A stretch of DNA of 64,000 bases from an uncultured Eubacteriales bacterium (GTDB lineage Bacteria; Bacillota; Clostridia; Christensenellales; UBA1242), in contig URXM01000001.1 in assembly GCA_900551855.1 (NCBI GenBank), positions 202,734 through 266,733 of the forward strand, given 5' to 3'. The notes under the pieces are model-generated. The model made no database searches. It worked only from the letters and a program-made list of their open reading frames with translations, and had not been told where the DNA came from. A program made the translations under genes and the position numbers. How positions within the stretch are numbered: the first letter of the stretch is position 1; the number at the start of each line of letters is the position of its first letter. Positions 43,823 to 52,242 of this stretch are shown here, one piece after another.

Positions 43823-44329
43823 ATGAAAAATCTTAACATTAAAATTACTGGTGTAGGTTCTAAATTTCATCCTTATATGATGATTGATGGACAAAGTGTA
43901 AAATACAAGAAAAATCAGTTTGGTTCTTACGAAATAAATTATCAAACAGAAAAAGAAGTTGTTGAAATGCACATATATAAATATTTGGAACTTCAAAGTA
44001 AATTATGGTTTTTATATGCTTTGTTCACTTTTATAATTAGCTTATTTGGTATTCTTGAACCATTATATGATAGAAGATGTATTGTTGTTGATTGCAAATT
44101 TAGTTTAAAACTCAACGAACAAAACCAAATGAAACTGCAATTTAACAATATGATTGGTGAGGGCAAAGCCGTTGAAGTTGAAAGTGATTTTGAGATGACA
44201 GAACTTGCAAACAAATATTATGTTGACGAAAAAGTCAAAAAGCGTTGGAAATTTTTGATTGCATTTAAAGTTTTGTTTTGGGTTGCTTTAATTGTTGTAA
44301 CAATTGTTTTGTTAGCAAAATTTTTATAA
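43823..44329 (+). CDS. Membrane protein of unknown function
   Basis: 168 aa from ATG 43823, whose SD GGGGGTG lies in the end of the preceding gene; an in-frame TTG at 43799 is inside that gene. The N-terminal 60 aa are beta-rich and soluble. One helix (WFLYALFTFIISLFGIL) lies near residue 70, a second soluble beta-rich segment follows, and a C-terminal helix (FWVALIVVTIVLLAKFL) ends the protein. I recognise no family. It sits between the small membrane protein and the LURP-one-like protein in one cluster. Confidence 0.75.
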   Translation: MKNLNIKITGVGSKFHPYMMIDGQSVKYKKNQFGSYEINYQTEKEVVEMHIYKYLELQSKLWFLYALFTFIISLFGILEPLYDRRCIVVDCKFSLKLNEQNQMKLQFNNMIGEGKAVEVESDFEMTELANKYYVDEKVKKRWKFLIAFKVLFWVALIVVTIVLLAKFL

Positions 44330-44343
44330 AGGGGGATTAGAAA

Positions 44344-44826
44344 ATGAAAGTTTATATTAAAAACAAATTTTTCTCATTAGGTGGAGGAAGTTCTGTTGTT
44401 GATGAAAACAAAAATGATGTTTTCAAAGTTAAAGGAAGAGTTTTCAGTATTACAAGAGTAAAAAAATTGTATGATGCTGAAGGAAAATTGCTTTATAAAA
44501 TAAGAAACAAATGGCTTAATTGGTTTGTTCATAAAGCATATATTTATGATGCAAACAATAATAAGGTTGCTATTGTAAAAGACAAGTGGTTTAATGTTAA
44601 ACAAGAATATTTTGTTCAAGGATACAAAGACGAAATAAAAATTGATGGGAAATTTTTCTCTTTATCTTGCAACATTTTGAAAAATGGTGAAGTGGTTGGG
44701 ACTATTAGAAGAAATATAAATTTTATTGTTGACAGTTTCCAACTTGAAGCAAAAGAAGAAGATATGCCATTTATGATTGCTTTGGTTATTGCAATAGATA
44801 ATATTACTGATAAAAAACTCAGATAA
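44344..44826 (+). CDS. LURP-one-related (tubby-like fold) protein
   Basis: 160 aa. The pattern is that of the LURP-one-related/YxjI family: beta hairpins with VVDENKNDVFKVKG, DAEGKLLYKIRNKWLNW, YIYDANNNKVAIVKDKWF and a final amphipathic helix (MPFMIALVIAIDNI). The family has a tubby-like 12-strand barrel around a buried helix and is thought to bind lipids or act as a membrane-linked scaffold; no enzyme activity is established. SD AAAGGGGG precedes ATG. It is last in the three-gene cluster and followed by a terminator. Confidence 0.75.
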   Translation: MKVYIKNKFFSLGGGSSVVDENKNDVFKVKGRVFSITRVKKLYDAEGKLLYKIRNKWLNWFVHKAYIYDANNNKVAIVKDKWFNVKQEYFVQGYKDEIKIDGKFFSLSCNILKNGEVVGTIRRNINFIVDSFQLEAKEEDMPFMIALVIAIDNITDKKLR

Positions 44827-44832
44827 AAAAAT

Positions 44833-44868
44833 AAAACACACTCAAAATGCAGTGTGTTTTTTTTTGCT
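44833..44868. terminator. Bidirectional terminator
   Basis: AAAACACACT (44833-44842), loop, AGTGTGTTTT (44851-44860), with a T-run right and an A-run left. It serves both the LURP-one cluster and the convergent pnuC-like gene. Confidence 0.92.
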
Positions 44869-44876
44869 TTACTTGA

Positions 44877-45746
44877 CTATTTTTTATCTACTTCATTTGA
44901 AGAAACAACAACTTCTTGTTGAGTTTTTTCTTCGCTTGTTGGCTTTGCATTGTTTTCAGTTTCGTTTGTTGAAATTTCTTGTTTTCCTTTTTCATCAGTT
45001 TCTGGCGTTTCAAAATTGTTATGCTTTTTGATATACAACGACCATTTGATAAGTCCATAAGTTGTGTTTGTCAAATATCCAAGTTGCAAAATGAGCATTA
45101 CCCATTGTTGAGATAAGATCCACATAACACTTTCACAGATGCAAACTCCATACCAAGGGAGCCATTGTTCGTTGTATCTCAAAAGTAAGAAGAGTCCATT
45201 CAAACAAGAGAATGTGTTTGCCAAGGCGTCAATATACCAATAGTCTGACATTCCTTCAAAAATTCCGCCTACCCAAGTGAAAATTGCACCAGCACCAAGA
45301 GAGATCGCCAAAACAACTAAAAACATAACTAAATCTCTTTTCCAGTTTATTTTCTTAACTTCTGTAAGTGTTGCATCATCTTTGTCTTCTCTTTTGCTCC
45401 ATTGATAGAAACTTACCCACAAAATTGGGATCCAGAAAATTACTTCAAAAAGTGCAGAAACATAATATCCATTTGCTATGTAAACAACAACTTGAGGCAT
45501 ATCATAGAAGAAGCAAGAAACTACAAAACACCATTTTGATTGTTTTGACACCAAAAGTTCGCAGGTGCATCCACCGATTACCACAATTGTAGCAAAAATT
45601 TGAACCCAACCATGTTCTTCTGGGAAGAAAATCGCAACCAAAATTCCTGCAACTGAAAGAGTAAATAGCCAAATTTTTTCGTATGTAGTAAAATATTTCC
45701 AAAGTCTTATAAAAGCATTAGGTTTTTTAACATTTGTATTATCCAT
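44877..45746 (-). CDS. PnuC-family vitamin/nucleoside transporter
   Basis: 289 aa with about seven membrane helices. The family signature near the end of the membrane domain is visible as WVMLILQLGYLTNTTYGLIKW. PnuC proteins let nicotinamide riboside diffuse in, after which a kinase traps it; relatives carry riboflavin or thiamine, so the substrate is uncertain. The C-terminal 55 aa are hydrophilic and Glu/Thr/Asn-rich, an unusual tail. Start ATG at 45746 with SD AAAGGA and a long spacing. A 180-nt leader with possible structure precedes it, consistent with riboswitch control as is frequent for pnuC genes. Confidence 0.8.
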   Translation of the reverse strand: MDNTNVKKPNAFIRLWKYFTTYEKIWLFTLSVAGILVAIFFPEEHGWVQIFATIVVIGGCTCELLVSKQSKWCFVVSCFFYDMPQVVVYIANGYYVSALFEVIFWIPILWVSFYQWSKREDKDDATLTEVKKINWKRDLVMFLVVLAISLGAGAIFTWVGGIFEGMSDYWYIDALANTFSCLNGLFLLLRYNEQWLPWYGVCICESVMWILSQQWVMLILQLGYLTNTTYGLIKWSLYIKKHNNFETPETDEKGKQEISTNETENNAKPTSEEKTQQEVVVSSNEVDKK

Positions 45747-45926
45747 AATAGTTTTTTCCTTTTAATTTAAAAATAATTTTTACAAAAAATAAAAAATGTC
45801 TATAGGTCTAGGCACAAAATTTTTGGTATGAAAAAATACCTTAACTAAAAATCAAAACAGTTATGGACTAAAAGAAATATTTAATTTGAGTGATTCAATC
45901 TTTGTTATCATAATAATTACCTAGCA
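45747..45926 (-). promoter_or_regulatory. Long structured leader of the pnuC-like gene (riboswitch candidate)
   Basis: About 180 nt lie between the promoter and ATG. On the RNA, CTAGG near the 5' end (plus 45920-45924) can pair with CCTAG (plus 45808-45812), and a perfect GGTAT/ATACC hairpin (plus 45825-45840) lies inside. I could not match it to the TPP, FMN, purine, preQ1 or NAD consensus by eye. Confidence 0.4.
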
Positions 45927-45955
45927 ATTATAAGCAAAAGTGTTTGTTTTGTCAA
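45927..45955 (-). promoter_or_regulatory. Promoter of the pnuC-like gene
   Basis: On the minus strand, perfect TTGACA (plus 45950-45955), 17 bp, perfect TATAAT (plus 45927-45932). It is the best consensus promoter in the window. Confidence 0.88.
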
Positions 45956-45969
45956 CCATATTAAAACAG

Positions 45970-45998
45970 TTTACAAAATTTGAGAAATGTAGTAATAT
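45970..45998 (+). promoter_or_regulatory. Promoter of the methionine gamma-lyase-like gene
   Basis: TTTACA (45970-45975), 17 bp, TAATAT (45993-45998), then SD GGAG (46009-46012). It is divergent from the pnuC promoter, 15 bp away. Confidence 0.65.
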
Positions 45999-46019
45999 TT
46001 TGGGAAATGGAGATGAAAA

Positions 46020-47279
46020 ATGGATTTTTACGGATATGATATTGATGAAAGAATAATAAATCTTGCACAAGAAGTTGAGAAAGAATTGCAACCAATTTTT
46101 GCTAAATATGATGAAAATGCAATGCTTTGCAGTGCTAAAGTTTTGAAAGCTTTTCAAAAAAATCATCTTTCAGCAACTGATTTTGCAGAAGTGACAGGTT
46201 ATGGATATTCTGACCCAGGCAGAGACAAGTTGGAAAAAGTTTATGCTGATATTTTTAAAGCAGAAGATGCTTTGGTTCGTCCACAAATTATGTCAGGGAC
46301 TCACGCAATTGGTCTTGCATTTTTTGGACTTTTAAAACATGGTGACACTTTGATTTCAATCACTGGCGAACCTTATGACTCTATGAAAAGCATTATTGGA
46401 CTTGAAGGCGACAGCAGAAATTCTCTTATCAAAAATGGAGTTAAGTTTGAGCAAATTGATTTGGTGAATGATGATTTTGATATTCCTGCAATTACAAAAA
46501 GATTGAAACAAAGCAAAGTTAAACTTGTTGAAATCCAAAGATCTAGAGGTTATTCTTACAGAAAGAGTTTGACCATTGACAAGATTGAAAAAGTTTGCAA
46601 AGCAATCAAAGCTGTTGATAAAGATGTCATCATTATGGTTGATAACTGTTATGGTGATTTTGTTGAAGACAGAGAACCTTGCGAAGTTGGTGCTGACATT
46701 ATTGTTGCATCTTTGCTTAAAAATTTGTCAGGCGGAATAACAAAAACAGGTGGCTATATTGTTGGAAGAAAAGATTTGGTTTGGGATATTTCTGAAAGAT
46801 ATTCTGTGCCTTGTGTAGGGAAAGATATTGGTGCAAATCTCAACCAGTTGATTGATATGTTCCGTGGACTTTATAGAGCGCCAAGCGTTGTTGCTGCAAG
46901 TTTGAAATCTATGACTTTTGCAAGCAGAATGTTGGAAAAGTTGGGATTTGATGTTGATCCTCGTTTTGATGAAAAAAGAACAGATATTGTTCAGACAATA
47001 AATTTGGGGTCTGCTAAAAATTTGATTGCTTTTTGTCAAGGGGTTCAAGAAGGCACTGCAGTTGATAGTTTTGTAAAACCTATTCCTTATGCAACACCAG
47101 GTTATCCTCACGAAGAAATCATGGCAAGTGGAAGTTTCACAAGTGGATCAACAATCGAACTTTCTTGTGATGGTCCATTGATTGAACCTTACACTGCTTA
47201 TATGCAAGGTGGGGTGACTTATGAATATGGAAAACTTGGGATTATGATTGGTTTGAACGAAATTTTGAAGAATATGTAA
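46020..47279 (+). CDS. PLP-dependent methionine gamma-lyase family protein (aluminium-resistance protein/YnbB-like)
   Basis: 419 aa, full length for the family (PF06838). Fold type I PLP enzyme: the substrate/PLP region SGTHAIGLAFFGLL, the Asp-containing IIMVDNCYGDFVE, and the lysine segment ADIIVASLLKNLSGGI before TGGYIVGRKDL, where the PLP lysine is expected. The C-terminal PGYPHEEIMASGSFTSGSTIELSCDGP, shown in part, is strongly conserved in the family. The name aluminium resistance is historical; the natural substrate, probably a sulfur amino acid, is not settled. It is monocistronic with its own promoter and terminator. Confidence 0.9.
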   Translation: MDFYGYDIDERIINLAQEVEKELQPIFAKYDENAMLCSAKVLKAFQKNHLSATDFAEVTGYGYSDPGRDKLEKVYADIFKAEDALVRPQIMSGTHAIGLAFFGLLKHGDTLISITGEPYDSMKSIIGLEGDSRNSLIKNGVKFEQIDLVNDDFDIPAITKRLKQSKVKLVEIQRSRGYSYRKSLTIDKIEKVCKAIKAVDKDVIIMVDNCYGDFVEDREPCEVGADIIVASLLKNLSGGITKTGGYIVGRKDLVWDISERYSVPCVGKDIGANLNQLIDMFRGLYRAPSVVAASLKSMTFASRMLEKLGFDVDPRFDEKRTDIVQTINLGSAKNLIAFCQGVQEGTAVDSFVKPIPYATPGYPHEEIMASGSFTSGSTIELSCDGPLIEPYTAYMQGGVTYEYGKLGIMIGLNEILKNM

Positions 47280-47287
47280 TATGAAAA

Positions 47288-47315
47288 AACAATAGAACTT
47301 TCTATTGTTTTTTTG
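47288..47315 (+). terminator. Terminator of the PLP enzyme gene
   Basis: ACAATAGAA (47289-47297), CT loop, TTCTATTGT (47300-47308), T-run. Confidence 0.92.
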
Positions 47316-47419
47316 TTTTTTGTATATGTTGACTAATTTTATTTAAAAATATTATTGCAATCAAAATTTTGTTGTTTTGGATAATTTATGCTATACTAAT
47401 TCAAAGTTTAGGAGAGAAA

Positions 47420-48568
47420 GTGAAATTTTATAATACAATTGTTTTAGGTTGTGGTGCAAGTGGTTGTATGTGTGCTTTGAACATTAAAAATCAAAAGGTG
47501 GCAATGTTGGAAATTTCTTCAAAACCTTTTAAAAAGATTTTGGCTACTGGAAATGGCAGGTGCAATATAACAAATGCACACTTGCACAAATATAGTTATA
47601 ATCAAGATTTGAGCAAGTTTTTTGACAGATTTGATCAAACAAAAACTTTGCAATTTTTTGAGGAATTGGGATTGGAATGTTATATGGATGATGAAGGGAG
47701 ATATTATCCTATTTCCAACATGGCAAAATCAGTCCAAGATGTTGTTTTAAGAAAGTTGGAAAGCAAGGTTGATATTTACTCTGCACAACAAATTATGAGC
47801 ATCAAAAAAGCAGATGGTGTGTTTTTTGTTTCGACAAAAGATAACGAATTTAAGTGCATAAATTTGGTTGTTGCGACTGGAAGCAAAAACGAAGATTTAC
47901 TGAATATGCTTGAAGTAAAATACAAACCATTTGTTCCAAGTTTGGTGGCATTAAAATGTGATGATGTCAAAGACTTGAATGGAGTGAGATTGGCTAATGC
48001 TAAAGTCAGCGTGGAAGTTGGAGATATTTCTTACAGCGAAGTTGGAGAAGTTTTATATAAAGATGCTGGTTTGAGTGGAATTGTTATTTTCAACATTTCT
48101 TCATTGTTTGCCAGAAGTGGGAAATTTAGCGGGAAAATTCATATTGATTTATTACCAAATATGTCTGCTGAAAAATTGAAAGAGAAAATAATCAACCGCA
48201 AAAAATTGAATGTGGGGTTGGACAAAATTTTTGTTGGAATGTTTGCAAATGCTCTTGCAAATGAAATTTTTAGGCAAGCAAAAGTCAATACAAATATAAA
48301 TTCTACAAAAATAAGTGATAAAATAGTTGATGCATTGGTCGGAGCAATCAAAAATTTGGAATATAATGTTTGTGGCTGTTATGACAACAACCAAGTTTAT
48401 AGTGGCGGGGTTGAACTTAAAGATTTGGACGATAATCTTATGTATAAAAAAATTCCAAACTTATATTTTGTTGGAGAAGTCTGTGATGTTGACGGTATGT
48501 GCGGTGGCTACAACTTGCAATGGGCTTGGACAAGTGGAAAAATAGTAGGAGATAGTTTATGTTGCTAA
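47420..48568 (+). CDS. HI0933/BaiN-family flavoprotein oxidoreductase
   Basis: 382 aa. The start is set at GTG 47420, which follows SD GGAG (47411-47414) and a TATACT -10 (47391-47396); the open frame to 47369 covers the promoter. The FAD-binding Rossmann motif VLGCGASGCMCALN begins 8 residues in, followed by KKILATGNGRCNITN, a hallmark of this family. The C-terminal FAD-binding segment GEVCDVDGMCGGYNLQWAWTSG is intact. Members reduce varied substrates, for example bile-acid intermediates in BaiN, but the substrate here is unknown. The stop overlaps the next flavoprotein gene by 10 nt, so the two are co-translated. Confidence 0.88.
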   Translation: MKFYNTIVLGCGASGCMCALNIKNQKVAMLEISSKPFKKILATGNGRCNITNAHLHKYSYNQDLSKFFDRFDQTKTLQFFEELGLECYMDDEGRYYPISNMAKSVQDVVLRKLESKVDIYSAQQIMSIKKADGVFFVSTKDNEFKCINLVVATGSKNEDLLNMLEVKYKPFVPSLVALKCDDVKDLNGVRLANAKVSVEVGDISYSEVGEVLYKDAGLSGIVIFNISSLFARSGKFSGKIHIDLLPNMSAEKLKEKIINRKKLNVGLDKIFVGMFANALANEIFRQAKVNTNINSTKISDKIVDALVGAIKNLEYNVCGCYDNNQVYSGGVELKDLDDNLMYKKIPNLYFVGEVCDVDGMCGGYNLQWAWTSGKIVGDSLCC

Positions 48569-50136
48569 TAGAACAAATATCTTTGCCGATTAAGTTTGTT
48601 GATGATGATATTTTTAGTCAGGTATGCAAAATTTTGAGAATAAACAAAAAAGATATTGAAAATTTTGAAATATCAAAATTGTCTATCGATGCACGCAAAA
48701 AACCAAATGTAAAATATGTTGCATCTGTGCTTGTAAGTTTGAAAGGGAATTTAGAGAAAAAGTATTCAAAATATGCCTATGTCAAACAAACAAAAGAAAT
48801 GAAGTATAAAAAAATTGAATCAAACAAAACTTTTGTTGTTGTAGGATTTGGTCCAAGTGGAATGTTTGGTGCTTTGGCTCTTGCACGAATGGGATTGAAA
48901 CCAATTGTTGTAGAACAAGGGAAAATGGTCGATGAGAGAGAGCAAGATGTCAAAAATTTTTGGGAGAACAGAGTCTTAAACAAATATTCAAATGTTCAAT
49001 TTGGCGAAGGTGGTGCTGGGACTTTTAGCGATGGAAAACTCAACACAAATTTACATAATGAATATTGCAAAATGATCACTCAAGAATTTTATAATTTTGG
49101 TGCGCCAAAAGAAATAACATATCTAAACAAGCCCCATATTGGTAGTGACAATTTGAAGTCAATTGTGAAAAATATTCGTGAACATATCATCAGTCTTGGC
49201 GGGACTTTTATGTTTAACACAAAACTTGATGATATAGTGGTAAAAGATGACAAAATTGAAAGTGTCAAGTTGAGAAATGTTGTCACTGAAAAGATAACAA
49301 ATTTGAAAGCCGATTATGTTTTGTTGTGTGTTGGGCATAGTGCAAGAGAAACTTTTGAGATGCTTTATAAACACAATGTCAATTTGAGACAAAAGCCTTT
49401 TGCTATGGGTGTAAGAATAGAACAAAAACAAAGTGAAATCAATTTAAGTCAGTATGGAGCAGAGAATATTGATGGTTTGCCTAATGCAGATTATAAACTT
49501 GTTGCACATTTACCAAATGGGCGTTCGGTTTTCACTTTTTGTATGTGTCCTGGTGGGCAGGTTGTAGCTTCCAGCAGTAATGATGGCGAGATTGTCACAA
49601 ACGGGATGAGTGATTTTGCGCGTGATAAAGAGAATGCAAACAGTGCTGTTTTGGTGAACATTATCCCTGATGATTATGAATCAGACCATCCACTTGCTGG
49701 AATCTATTATCAAGCAAAGTATGAACATAAGGCGTTTGTTTTGGGTGGAAGCAATTTTAATGCTCCTGCCGAAAGTGTTGGCGAATTTTTGAAAGATGAA
49801 AAAATTAAATCAAATATAAATTACAGCTACAGACCAGGTATCACATTTTGCAAAATAAAAGAATGTCTGCCACCAATTGTTGCAGACAGTTTGAAATTGG
49901 GCTTGCCAATGTTAAATCAAAAATTAAAAAATTTTGCGAAAGATGAAAATTTGCTTATTGCAATTGAATCAAGATCAAGTTGTCCACTGACTATTGTTAG
50001 AGATGAAAGTGGACAAAGTAGTATCAAAGGACTTTATCCTGTTGGAGAGGGTGCAGGCTATGCAGGAGGGATAATGTCCAGTGCACAAGATGGCGTAAAA
50101 ATTGCAGAACTTATTTATAAATCGTTGCAAGATTAG
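48559..50136 (+). CDS. FAD-dependent dehydrogenase (COG2509-like)
   Basis: 525 aa. An N-terminal domain of about 85 aa (LPIKFVDDDIFSQVCKILRI to KYVASVLVSLKG) resembles the ferredoxin-like domain usual in this family. The FAD motif VVGFGPSGMFGALALARMG and the signature FGEGGAGTFSDGKLNT follow. The C-terminal GEGAGYAGGIMSSAQDG is the second FAD contact. The family is uncharacterised flavoenzymes. It is translated from an ATG inside the end of the preceding flavoprotein gene. Its stop codon overlaps the stop of the convergent U32 gene, with no terminator between. Confidence 0.88.
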   Translation: MLLIEQISLPIKFVDDDIFSQVCKILRINKKDIENFEISKLSIDARKKPNVKYVASVLVSLKGNLEKKYSKYAYVKQTKEMKYKKIESNKTFVVVGFGPSGMFGALALARMGLKPIVVEQGKMVDEREQDVKNFWENRVLNKYSNVQFGEGGAGTFSDGKLNTNLHNEYCKMITQEFYNFGAPKEITYLNKPHIGSDNLKSIVKNIREHIISLGGTFMFNTKLDDIVVKDDKIESVKLRNVVTEKITNLKADYVLLCVGHSARETFEMLYKHNVNLRQKPFAMGVRIEQKQSEINLSQYGAENIDGLPNADYKLVAHLPNGRSVFTFCMCPGGQVVASSSNDGEIVTNGMSDFARDKENANSAVLVNIIPDDYESDHPLAGIYYQAKYEHKAFVLGGSNFNAPAESVGEFLKDEKIKSNINYSYRPGITFCKIKECLPPIVADSLKLGLPMLNQKLKNFAKDENLLIAIESRSSCPLTIVRDESGQSSIKGLYPVGEGAGYAGGIMSSAQDGVKIAELIYKSLQD

Positions 50137-52139
50137 TCGCACAAATAAAATGTGCAAGTTGTCATTTTTTTGCGTTTGAGTTTTAATATTTTTCCATTAT
50201 CCATACGATATGTGTAGTTGTTGTCATATGGGCATTTATCACAATTTGCGTGTAATAAATTTTTCATAGGACAATGTCTCAATGTCATGTATGGATATTT
50301 TTCTTTTGTTGCAATATCACTTTCTGCGCAAAGCACTGGTTTGTTGAAGATTTTTGCAGTGTAAGAATTGTAAACATTTAGTCCACTTCCAATAACAATA
50401 TCATCAGTGTCAAAATCTAGTGCATAGTAATTGTTTGCGACAATGCCAATTTTGGTTTTTGCGACAATTTCTTTAAGTAGTGCAATATCTTTTGCCAATG
50501 CAAAGTTTGGCAAATCTAAATAAGGATTTCTATTTTCTTTTTTGCACATTTCAATAATTTTTTGGACATCTGCCAGTGTATAAATTTCTGGAGAATAAAT
50601 GATGTTTTTGTGTGAAAAAGGTTTGTTTAATTCTTCCACGATTTCATAATTTTCAAAGTTTATTGGTTTGTAATTGTTGCTGATTTTTGTTTTTGACAAA
50701 TGTTTGGTGACAAGAGTTAAAACATTTTCTATTTTTTCAAAAGCATTTCGTCTGAAATCGTTGAGTTGTTGTTTTGTCATAAATATAGAATCTAAATTTA
50801 TGAAATTTATTTTTGCATCAAAAAGTTCGCTTTTGTTGAAGTTTTCTTTAATAATTTCTTTGGTCAATGGTTGATTTTTTGCTTGTTGGCAAACTGCACC
50901 TTCCACTGTGATTTTTTGATCATTGATAAATGCTTCAGCTTTTATTGGCTCGTCAAGGTTGCAGGTGAGTGAAATTTCTATGTTACGGCGTTTTTTAAAT
51001 GAAAGTGCTTCATCTTCTTTTTTTGCATCAACAATCAAATTTAGTATGCTGTTTTCTTTGATGTTTTGTGTTGTGGTCAACCTGTAAGTGTTTTTGTCAA
51101 CATTTTTTAAATCGTATGCTGTCAAAACGGAAACTTCTTGACAGTTGTAGAAAACTTTGAAGGTAGATTTTGCATTGAGAGGCATTTTGCTTTTGAAAAA
51201 CGCTTCGTTAAATTTTTTGCCTCTAACAACTTTTTCAACTTTTCCAACTTCAATGCCAATATGATTGTTGTATTTTGAAATTATATTGCCATTGCCTGCA
51301 AAATATCCAGGGGTATATTCTCGGTTGAATGCGAGCTTAATGTCGTTTATATCGGTTTTTTGATTGTGAAGTGCGTTGAAATATTCTCTTGTTGTAGTGG
51401 CAACATAATATGCCCTTCTCGCTCTGCCTTCAATTTTGATTGCGTCAACTCCGGCATTTTTTAAATCATCCAATTTGTCAATCATATTGAAATCTTTTGC
51501 GCTTAAAAGATAGCCAGTTTTCAAATCTTTGCCGTTGTGTTGCAAGGTGTAAGGAAGTCTGCAAAGTTGTTTACATTTGCCACGATTTCCGCTTGCATCA
51601 CAAAGATAAGAACTTAAATAACAATTTCCACTGAATGAAACACAGAGTGCTCCTTGTGCAAAATATTCTATTTCAATATTTGAATTTTGTTTTATTCGTT
51701 TGATTTCTTCAAGTGGTGTTTCTCTTGCCAAGACCACTCTTTTAAAACCAAATTTTTCTATCGCTTTCACACCTTCAAGGTTGTGAATGCCCATTTGTGT
51801 GCTGGCATGCATTTCAATTTCTGGATACAATGTATGTATCAAATTTGCAAGTCCCAAATCTTGAATGATAAAAGCATCAACACCAAGATTGTATGCCTCA
51901 ACGGCTGTATCGAGTGCTGATTGCATTTCTTCATCTTCAAACAATATGTTTATTGCAAGATGAACTTTTACTCCAAAAATATGAGCAAAATCAACTGCCT
52001 GTTTCAATGAGTTTAAATCAAAGCCATCAATGTTGTTGCGTGCATTGAAATTGTTTATCCCTAAATAAACTTCATCGCAACCATTATAAACTGCGGCTTT
52101 TAAACATTCAAAATTTCCTGCTGGTGATAATATTTTCAT
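50133..52139 (-). CDS. U32 family peptidase-like protein (RlhA/YhbU-like, DUF3656)
   Basis: 668 aa. The N-terminal TIM-barrel-like U32 domain begins MKILSPAGNFECLKAAV and carries EMHASTQMGIHN and the signature EYFAQGALCVSFSGNCYLSS. A Cys cluster (SGNCYLSSYLC, GKCKQLCRLPY) follows, and a DUF3656-like middle region. The C-terminus has another Cys set (HCPMKNLLHANCDKCPYD). In E. coli RlhA, a relative, the protein hydroxylates 23S rRNA cytidine with an iron-sulfur cluster and prephenate-linked chemistry; so an RNA-modifying role is more likely than proteolysis. ATG at 52139 follows a TATAAT by six nt with no SD. Confidence 0.88.
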   Translation of the reverse strand: MKILSPAGNFECLKAAVYNGCDEVYLGINNFNARNNIDGFDLNSLKQAVDFAHIFGVKVHLAINILFEDEEMQSALDTAVEAYNLGVDAFIIQDLGLANLIHTLYPEIEMHASTQMGIHNLEGVKAIEKFGFKRVVLARETPLEEIKRIKQNSNIEIEYFAQGALCVSFSGNCYLSSYLCDASGNRGKCKQLCRLPYTLQHNGKDLKTGYLLSAKDFNMIDKLDDLKNAGVDAIKIEGRARRAYYVATTTREYFNALHNQKTDINDIKLAFNREYTPGYFAGNGNIISKYNNHIGIEVGKVEKVVRGKKFNEAFFKSKMPLNAKSTFKVFYNCQEVSVLTAYDLKNVDKNTYRLTTTQNIKENSILNLIVDAKKEDEALSFKKRRNIEISLTCNLDEPIKAEAFINDQKITVEGAVCQQAKNQPLTKEIIKENFNKSELFDAKINFINLDSIFMTKQQLNDFRRNAFEKIENVLTLVTKHLSKTKISNNYKPINFENYEIVEELNKPFSHKNIIYSPEIYTLADVQKIIEMCKKENRNPYLDLPNFALAKDIALLKEIVAKTKIGIVANNYYALDFDTDDIVIGSGLNVYNSYTAKIFNKPVLCAESDIATKEKYPYMTLRHCPMKNLLHANCDKCPYDNNYTYRMDNGKILKLKRKKMTTCTFYLCD

Positions 52140-52145
52140 GTTCTC

Positions 52146-52154
52146 ATTATAGCA
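52146..52154 (-). promoter_or_regulatory. Extended -10 promoter, leaderless start of the U32 gene
   Basis: Minus strand TGC-TATAAT (plus 52146-52154); the ATG begins six nt after the -10. No good -35 is seen. Confidence 0.6.
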
Positions 52155-52226
52155 TATATTTAACGTTTTAAAATAAATTTTTGCATATTTAAAAGCAAAT
52201 TGTTTTTTGTATTTGTAGAAAAATTG

Positions 52227-52235
52227 TGCTATAAT
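52227..52235 (+). promoter_or_regulatory. Extended -10 promoter, leaderless start of the P-loop kinase gene
   Basis: TGC-TATAAT (52227-52235); ATG 52243 is seven nt after it, with no SD. Confidence 0.6.
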
Positions 52236-52242
52236 AAATATT

